64,000 nucleotides of DNA, from positions 1 through 64,000 of the forward strand of contig NZ_BSPQ01000009.1 of NCBI RefSeq assembly GCF_030161115.1. The letters run 5' to 3'. Both the position numbers and the translations under genes were made by a program. This document shows, one piece after another, positions 1-8,200 of this stretch. This DNA is from Psychromonas marina. GTDB taxonomy: Bacteria > Pseudomonadota > Gammaproteobacteria > Enterobacterales > Psychromonadaceae. Every line of letters starts with the position of its first letter. The first letter of the stretch is position 1. Below the pieces are notes generated by a model. It searched no databases, had not been told where the DNA came from, and saw only the letters and a program-made list of their open reading frames with translations.

Positions 1-102
1 TATGGCTCTGGTTGAAAAACTAACCCACGGTAGAGGCTAGCACCTTAGTGGGAGTCATTATGTCTATGTGCCTTTTTATATTTATCGAAACAAGGAGTTT
101 TC

Positions 103-738
103 GTGTCTGATTTGAATTTTTGGATTTTATTCCTCTCTACTGCTTTGGCGCTGAATATTGCACCTGGCCCTGATCTTTTATATATATTGACTAAGACGAT
201 TGCTAACGGAAAAAGAGTTGGTATAGCGTCTGCACTTGGAGTTTGTACTGGTGCTCTTTTTCATGTGGCATCTGCATCGCTAGGTTTGTCAGCAATTTTA
301 GTATCATCTGCTATTGCTTTTACAATCGTTAAATACATCGGTGTTGGCTACTTATTATATCTCGCGTATCAATCGTTTCGTTCGGCAGGTACTAGTTTAA
401 ATATCACATCAAATGGTGAACCGAAAGAGTCCGCTTGGAAAGCGTATAAGCAAGGTGTTCTGGTCGACATACTGAATCCCAAAGTAGCTATATTTTTTAT
501 GGCATTCTTACCTCAATTTATTCGAGATGGGCATGGAGCTGTTCCTATGCAGTTACTTTATTTAGGTTTGTTGGTTGTTGCAGTCGCAGTTGTTGTTGAA
601 GTTACATATGTATTACTTGCATCCAAACTAACTAATAAAATTAGAAGTAGTAAACGGGTAAGTGTATTACTAGATAAAGTCGTTGGTACTGTATTTGTTG
701 CTTTAGGTCTTAAGCTAGCAGTTAGCTCCAGCACATAA
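103..738 (+). CDS. LysE/RhtB-family amino acid exporter
   Basis: Inner-membrane exporter of the LysE/RhtB superfamily, whose members expel amino acids or related small molecules; the substrate cannot be told from sequence. The 211-residue length and about six hydrophobic segments fit the family. The N-terminal segment carries the family signature A-P-G-P-D around residues 20-24, and an N-P-K motif near residue 125 precedes the next hydrophobic helix. The start is GTG, chosen because a strong AAGGAG ribosome site lies at 92-97. It stands alone: the upstream flank is cut by the window and a transposase remnant follows on the other strand. Confidence 0.85.
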   Translation: MSDLNFWILFLSTALALNIAPGPDLLYILTKTIANGKRVGIASALGVCTGALFHVASASLGLSAILVSSAIAFTIVKYIGVGYLLYLAYQSFRSAGTSLNITSNGEPKESAWKAYKQGVLVDILNPKVAIFFMAFLPQFIRDGHGAVPMQLLYLGLLVVAVAVVVEVTYVLLASKLTNKIRSSKRVSVLLDKVVGTVFVALGLKLAVSSST

Positions 739-770
739 CAACACGCCCTGAGGGGGACCGCCAGTAAAAA

Positions 771-1100
771 TCAGCTATTTATTGCAAATTTTAATAACGG
801 CGAATTCCTACGCTTCAGGGCTTCTAAGTATGTAGACTCATCATACGGTGTACTTGTTTTCCAACATCTAAAAATGATCCTGATCCACTTAAATGCCAAT
901 GATCTAATGATGCTGTTATGTGGTTTTCCCTTGATTTTTTACTGTTCATAATAGGCTTTTGCCCAGAATGAATAACGCACCGAAAAGCCTGCCCACTCGA
1001 CAAAGGTTTGCCTTAAAAAGGTCGGACAACTGTAACGCCAATGTGTCCATTTCTTTTTCCCACTTTGCAAATCTTTAAATGAGGTATTAAGTAAACCCCA
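771..1100 (-). pseudogene. IS110-family transposase remnant (C-terminal part)
   Basis: Reading the minus strand from about 1100 down to the TGA at 771-773 gives an almost continuous peptide that looks like the C-terminus of an IS110/IS116/IS902 transposase: W-T-H-W-R-Y-S, then R-Q-T-F-V-E-W-A-G, then S-F-W-A-K-A-Y-Y-E-Q, then K-G-K-P-H-N, R-S-L-A-F-K-W-I-R, and P-Y-D-E-S-T-Y-L-E-A-L-K-R-R. A TAA at about 939-941 interrupts it where a Gln codon is expected, and another stop (TAG) lies near 1101. The N-terminal catalytic half is missing, so it is a dead insertion-sequence relic. The remainder up to 1380 is AT-rich and must contain the pfaR promoter; I see no clear promoter consensus there. Confidence 0.75.
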
Positions 1101-1380
1101 CTATGTCAATGATAACAGTATGCTATGCATTTCATGTTAAATATGATTATGTTGAATAGTATGTAAGCCAACGTGATACCGAGCCTCATCCTTAATTAGT
1201 TTTAGCATTTGTAATTCAGATGTTACTGATTTTATAGTCATACGTCAGTTTTTGAATCAATAAATAGTGATTAGCCAAAATATAAGTATCGGGTGATTGT
1301 ATAGGGTGTGATACCTGTGTATATTGCATGGTCTATAAAATGTCTTAATTAATCTGATCACTTAATAAAGCTGAAATTAA

Positions 1381-2247
1381 ATGCCTAATCGACATAAAAG
1401 CAACCATAAAAACCAGCATAAAAATGCTACCACGACGCCCGAGATGCGTGCATTTATCCATGAATCAGACCTTGCCACCGCGGTATTAGCACGACTATTA
1501 AAAGTCTCTGAATCCACCGTGCGAAAATGGCGAAAACGCAGTTCTACCGACGATGTATCACACACTCCTAAACAACTTAATACCACGCTTACAGCGGAAC
1601 AGCAGTATGTTGTGGTGCAATTACGCCTGCGTCTTAAGCTTTCTCTCGATGAGTTATTAAATGTATGTAAAACATTCGTTAATCCCAATACGTCCCGTGC
1701 AGGATTGCAACGTTGTTTAAAGCGTCATGGTGTTTCGCGTCTTGCTGATATGCAAGATTTTGACGAATCAGAAACAGAATCAAGTTATGGTCAAGTCGCT
1801 ATTACAGAGAGCCTCTCCAATGAGGTCATTAACTCTGTGGTGTCGCCACAAGCGATGAGTGATTTTTTGAATCAGATGCGTCAACAGATGGGCGAGGGGG
1901 ACGAACCTGCACAATTATTGTCTGCTTTAGATGTAATACAAGTGTATATCATCACACTGCCTAACCTAAGCCAGCCAACATCAACTGATGTTGGTGCTGA
2001 TAAATGCCAGCCCAAAACATCATTATTAATGGCGCATGATCTCACCAGTAATTGGATCTATTTAGACCTTTATAGCGATGATGATTACCAAGCTGCACAA
2101 CGTTATATCTGCTATGTATTAAGTAAAGCGCCGTACCATATACGTCGTGTATTAGTAAAAAATTACAATGAATTTTTAAGTCGTTTTCGGTTATTAGAAG
2201 ATAAATCTAATAATGAAAAAATAACTGAAAATGCAACCGAATCTTAA
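1381..2247 (+). CDS. pfaR: PfaR, PUFA operon regulator resembling an inactivated IS481 transposase
   Basis: Presumed transcriptional activator of the PUFA synthase operon, assigned from its place immediately upstream of pfaA and its resemblance to PfaR. The N-terminal ~110 residues carry a helix-turn-helix (V-L-A-R-L-L-K-V-S-E-S-T-V-R-K-W) followed by S-H-T-P, L-T-A-E-Q and R-C-L-K-R-H-G-V-S-R-L blocks that match the N-terminal DNA-binding part of one IS481 transposase group. Residues ~180-270 resemble the integrase core of those transposases, but the first two catalytic Asp positions are Tyr and Lys and the protein ends before the third acidic residue. The start ATG lacks a good Shine-Dalgarno sequence. 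The stop lies 13 bp before the pfaA ATG, so the two are probably cotranscribed. Confidence 0.8.
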   Translation: MPNRHKSNHKNQHKNATTTPEMRAFIHESDLATAVLARLLKVSESTVRKWRKRSSTDDVSHTPKQLNTTLTAEQQYVVVQLRLRLKLSLDELLNVCKTFVNPNTSRAGLQRCLKRHGVSRLADMQDFDESETESSYGQVAITESLSNEVINSVVSPQAMSDFLNQMRQQMGEGDEPAQLLSALDVIQVYIITLPNLSQPTSTDVGADKCQPKTSLLMAHDLTSNWIYLDLYSDDDYQAAQRYICYVLSKAPYHIRRVLVKNYNEFLSRFRLLEDKSNNEKITENATES

Positions 2248-2260
2248 TTGGAGTAACAAC

Positions 2261-5200
2261 ATGTCTAACCAAGAAAATCTTGAAGTAATTGAAACAGTAG
2301 AAGATAAAAAGCTTAATTCACGACTTCAAGAGTGTCCTATCGCGATTGTAGGTATGGCTTCTGTGTTTGCAGAAACTCAAAACCTAGAGCAGTTTTGGGA
2401 CAACATCGTTGAATCGGTTAATGGTATTCAGGATATTCCTGAAGATCGTTGGGCGATAGATGATTATTACTCTAGTGATAAAAAAGATGCGGATAAAACC
2501 TATTGTAAACGTGGTGGATTTTTACCAGAAATCGATTTTGATCCAATGGAATTTGGTCTGCCACCAAATATTTTAGAGCTAACAGATATTACTCAGTTAA
2601 TGTCGCTCGTGGTTGCACGTGACGTATTAGCGGATGCAGGTATCAGTGATGAAGCGGCTTATGATCGTGACAAAATTGGTATTACTCTTGGTGTAGGCGG
2701 TGGTCAGAAACAGATCGCACCACTGACTTCTCGTTTACAAGGCCCTGTATTAGATAAAGTATTAAAAGCGTCAGGTGTCAGTGAAGCGGATCGTAATGTA
2801 ATCATTGAAAAATACAAAAAAGCCTACATCCCATGGGAAGAAAATTCATTCCCAGGTATGTTAGGTAATGTTATTGCTGGCCGTATTGCTAACCGTTTTG
2901 ATTTCGGTGGCACAAACTGTGTGGTTGATGCTGCCTGTGCTGGTTCATTAGCGGCAATTAAAATGGCGGTTTCTGACCTGTTAGAGCACCGTTCTGAGAT
3001 GATGATTTCCGGTGGTGTTTGTTGTGATAACTCACCGTTCATGTACATGTCATTTTCTAAAACACCTGCCTTTACCGATGGCGACGATATTCGCCCATTT
3101 GATGAAAACTCAAAAGGCATGATGATTGGCGAAGGCGTTGGCATGATTGCACTTAAACGTCTTGAAGATGCAGAGCGTGATGGCGATAAAATCTATGCCT
3201 TAATTAAAGGTATTGGTAGTTCATCGGATGGCCGTTTTAAATCGATTTATGCACCACGTCCGTCAGGTCAAGTGAAAGCATTAAAACGTGCTTACCAAGA
3301 CGCTGGTTTTGATCCGCGTACATGTGGCTTAATCGAAGCGCATGGCACGGGTACAAAAGCGGGTGATGCAGCTGAATTTAGTGGTTTGAAAACCATGTTT
3401 AGTGAAAACAATGAGCAAAAGCAGCATATTGCGCTAGGTTCAGTTAAATCACAGGTGGGTCATACGAAAGCGGCAGCTGGTACGGCGGGATTAATCAAAG
3501 CAGCATTAGCATTACACCATAAAGTACTGCCTGCAACGATCAACGTTGATCAGCCCAACCCTAATTTAGAGATTGAAAACTCTCCGTTATATGTAAATAA
3601 CGAAACACGTCCTTGGATGCCACGTGCCGACGGTATTAAACGTCGTGCAGGTATTAGCTCATTTGGTTTTGGTGGTACAAACTTCCATTTTGTTTTAGAA
3701 GAATATAAAGCGGCACACGATGCGGCTTACCGTTTAAATGAAGTACCACAAATATTAGTATTAAGTGCAACGGATAAAGCGACCTTAACTAGCAACTTAA
3801 ATAGCTGGTTAACAAAACTATCTGTTGAAACAGACCTGCAAGCTTATGCATTTAATGCATTAGTGTCTGAAAATCCATTTGTAACGCCTGACGCAGCGCT
3901 TGCACGTTGTGGTTTTGTCGCTAAAAATGCAAATCAAGCGATCACTGCCATCACAAACATTATTAAGCAGTTAGCAAGCGATGAAAAAGCATGGAGCAAA
4001 CCAACGGGTATCTATTACCGCGAATCTGGTTTAGATGTTGCTGGTAAAGTGGTTGCACTGTTCTCTGGTCAAGGCTCGCAATATGTCAATATGGGACGTG
4101 ATTTAACTTGTAATTTCCCAACCATGCTAGCGACAAGTGCTGCGATGGATAAACAGTTTAGCAATGCGGGACTGACGCAATTATCTTCAACAGTATTTCC
4201 TATTCCTGTTTTCTCTGCGGATGAGCGCAAAACACAGGAAGAGGCATTACGTTTAACGCAAAATGCACAACCTGCGATTGGTACCTTTAGTGCGGGTCTG
4301 TTTAATACCTTTAAACAAGCGGGTTTAAAAATTGATTTTGCAGCGGGCCATAGCTTTGGTGAGTTAACAGCACTGTGGGCAGCAGGCGTTGTATCCGATG
4401 ACGACTATATGTTATTAGCACGTAGTCGTGGTGCAGCGATGATGGCACAACAGGCTGCGCCTGGCGAAACACCTGTTGATGCAGGCACAATGGCCGCGGT
4501 TGTTGGCGCACCTGAAAAAGTTGCACAAGATATTGAGGGTATTGATGGTGTTTCGATTGCTAATTATAACTCTAATAACCAAGTGGTTATTGCCGGGGTA
4601 ACGGCACAAATTGAAGTGGCTGTTGAAGCGCTGCAAGCTAAAGGTTACAAGGTCGTTAAACTACCTGTTTCTGCGGCATTCCATACCGATTTAGTTGGGC
4701 ACGCACAAAAACCATTTGCAGAAGTAATTGATAGTGTTGCGTTTAATACGCCAACAGTACCTGTTTTTGCTAATGGGACTGCACAAGCACATCCAGATAA
4801 CGCTGACGAAATTAAAGCTGCACTGAAAAACCATATTTTACAATCGGTTCATTTTAATGAAGAGATTGATAACTTATATGCTGCTGGTGGACGTATCTTT
4901 GTAGAGTTTGGTCCAAAGAATGTATTAACCCGTTTAGTGGATAATATTCTGCAAGATAAAGAGGATGTTGTGACTATCGCAGTGAACAGCAATCCGAAAA
5001 AATCAGCGGATCAGCAATTACGTTTAGCTGCTGTTGAAATGGCAGTATTAGGTTTACAACTTGATAATATCGACCCTTATTCAGCACAACAACGTCCAGT
5101 GGTTGCGCCTAAGAAGTCACCATTAGCGATGAAGTTAACGGGTGCTGCTTATGTGAACCCTAAAACGAAGAAAGCCTTTGATGATGCCTTAAATGATGGT

Positions 5201-8200
5201 TGGGAAATTAGCTCCGCTAAACCTCAAGTTAAAGAGGTGATTAAAGAAGTTATTGTTGAAAAAATCGTTGAGAAGATCGTCGAAGTTGAAAAAATTGTTT
5301 ATGTAGAGAAAGGTGGTGCGCCAGCTTTATCACAAAACAACAATACAGATATGGCGAGCTCTATTGAGCGTAGTGTTGAAAATTTTGTGAATCATCAATC
5401 ACAACTTTTAGATGTGCATCAAGCTTATATGCAAGGTCCGCAGGAATACGCTAAGACGTTCCAAGAAGTATTAGCCGCGCAAACAGGCGCAACTGAGTTA
5501 CCTGCAGGTTTAGACAAAACATTAGGTTTGTACCATGACTTCCAATCGGAAACGTTACGTGTTCATGAAACTTACTTAAATAGCCAAACTGAAAACATGA
5601 GCAAGATGCTAGATGGCTTTGCTGCAGAGACTACTGTTGCACCTATTAATACGCCAGTCACTTCTGCACCCGTAAAAGCACAAGCGCCAGTGAGCAATAT
5701 CGTGCCAATTGTAGCGGCTAAAGCGGCGGCACAACCTGCACCGGTTCAAGTAACTCAAGCAGTTGCGCAAGCTCAGCCTCAAGTAACGCTAACACCTGTA
5801 GCACAAACGGTTGCTGCAGCGCCTGCAATTGACATTAATAAAATCCAAACAGTCATGTTAGCCGTAGTGGCCGATAAAACCGGTTACCCTGTTGAGATGC
5901 TTGAATTGAGCATGGATATGGAAGCGGATTTAGGTATCGATTCTATCAAGCGTGTTGAGATTTTAGGCTCTGTTCAAGATGATATTTCAGATTTACCTGA
6001 ACTGAACCCTGAAGATTTAGCTGAGTTACGTACCTTAGGTGAAATCGTTAACTACATGCAATCAAAAGCGGAATCGGCTGCACCTGTTTCGGCTAGTTCA
6101 GCTGCAGTAGCGCCAATTGCTAGCACTGGCATCGATTTAGATAAAATTCAAAACGTAATGATGTCGGTGGTCGCGGACAAAACCGGTTACCCAACCGAGA
6201 TGCTTGAACTGAGTATGGATATGGAAGCCGATTTAGGTATCGACTCGATTAAACGTGTTGAGATCTTAGGCTCTGTACAAGATGAAATTCAAGATCTTCC
6301 TGAGTTAAATCCTGAAGATTTAGCTGAGCTACGCACATTAGGTGAGATTGTTAATTATATGCAATCTAAAGCTGAAACAGCAGCGCCAGTAGCAGTTAAT
6401 GCAGCAGCAACAACGGTTGCCATTGATTTAGCTAAAATCCAAACGGTAATGATGTCTGTGGTGGCCGATAAAACCGGTTACCCAACCGAGATGCTTGAAT
6501 TAAGCATGGATATGGAAGCGGATTTAGGTATCGATTCGATTAAACGTGTTGAGATTCTAGGGGCTGTTCAAGATGAAATTTCAGATTTACCTGAACTTAA
6601 CCCTGAAGATCTAGCAGAATTGCGCACACTAGGCGAGATTGTAAGTTACATGCAATCAAAAGCGGAAACTGTGGCACCCGTTGCCGTTCAAGCAACTGCT
6701 GTTGTTGCAACCGCTGCTATCGATTTAGCTAAAATCCAAACGGTAATGATGTCAGTTGTGGCTGACAAAACCGGTTATCCAACAGAAATGCTAGAACTGA
6801 GCATGGATATGGAAGCGGATTTAGGTATTGATTCGATTAAACGTGTTGAGATCTTAGGTGCTGTGCAAGATGAAATTACAGACTTACCAGAGCTTAACCC
6901 TGAAGATTTAGCAGAACTACGCACCTTAGGTGAAATAGTTAGCTACATGCAGTCAAAAGCAGAAACAGTTGCGCCAACTTCTGTTCAAGCAACACCTGTT
7001 GTTGCAACGACTGCGATTGATTTAGCAAAAATTCAAAACGTCATGATGTCTGTTGTTGCTGACAAAACCGGTTATCCAACTGAGATGCTTGAATTGAGCA
7101 TGGATATGGAAGCTGATTTAGGTATCGACTCTATCAAACGTGTTGAAATTCTTGGTGCAGTACAAGATGAGATCACAGACTTACCTGAGCTTAACCCTGA
7201 AGACTTAGCTGAACTACGTACCTTAGGTGAGATCGTGAGTTACATGCAGTCTAAGGCGGGTGCTGTTGCGCCTGTTGAGGTTACAACAACACAAGTACAA
7301 ACTGTCGCGATTGATTTAGATAAAATCCAAAGCGTGATGATGTCAGTGGTGGCGGATAAAACCGGTTACCCAGCTGAGATGTTAGAACTTGCGATGGATA
7401 TGGAAGCCGACTTAGGTATCGATTCAATTAAACGTGTTGAGATTCTAGGGGCTGTGCAAGACGAAATCACAGATTTACCAGAGCTTAATCCTGAAGACTT
7501 AGCTGAGCTACGTACCTTAGGTGAGATTGTTAGCTATATGCAGTCTAAAGCGGGTGCTGTTGCGCCTGTTGAGGTTACAGCAACACCAGCAGTCGGGATT
7601 GATTTGGATAAAATCCAAAACGTGATGATGTCAGTGGTTGCAGATAAAACCGGTTACCCTGCTGAGATGTTAGAACTTGCGATGGATATGGAAGCGGACT
7701 TAGGTATTGATTCGATTAAACGTGTTGAGATCTTAGGCGCAGTGCAAGACGAGATCACCAATTTACCAGAGCTTAATCCTGAAGATCTTGCTGAGTTGCG
7801 TACCTTAGGCGAGATTGTTAACTACATGCAATCAAAAGCGGGCGGTAGCGTTACGACAGGCACTTCTACAGCGTCTTCTATCGAAGCTGCAACAGAGATC
7901 ACTGCTACTGAAATTAACAATGATTTTGAACCTGCACCAAGCAGTATTGTGGTGGTAAAACATCTTGATGCGGTTGTTAGCAATACACCAACTTTAAACG
8001 GTGAAAATCTGTTGTTAGTGGATGATGGTGAAGGCAGTGCAATTCGTTTAGCAGATAAATTAACCCAACAGGGTTGGTCAGTAACGGTGTTAAAACCATC
8101 ATGGGTTGAAACCGTTAGCACTAAATCATTTACGGATGCGGTGAATGTCGTTGAACTTGAACAACTAGATGAACAAGAGTTACAAGCGATTTTAGCAACA

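Noticed and set aside
1-40. Possible C-terminal tail of an upstream gene (A-L-V-E-K-L-T-H-G-R-G then TAG).
   Set aside because: Only 13 codons are visible and all three frames end within about 40 bp; nothing identifies it. A CCCAC/GTGGG dyad here has no T-run.
2231-2260. Upstream in-frame ATG for pfaA.
   Set aside because: It lies inside pfaR and has no ribosome site, whereas ATG 2261 has GGAG at proper distance.
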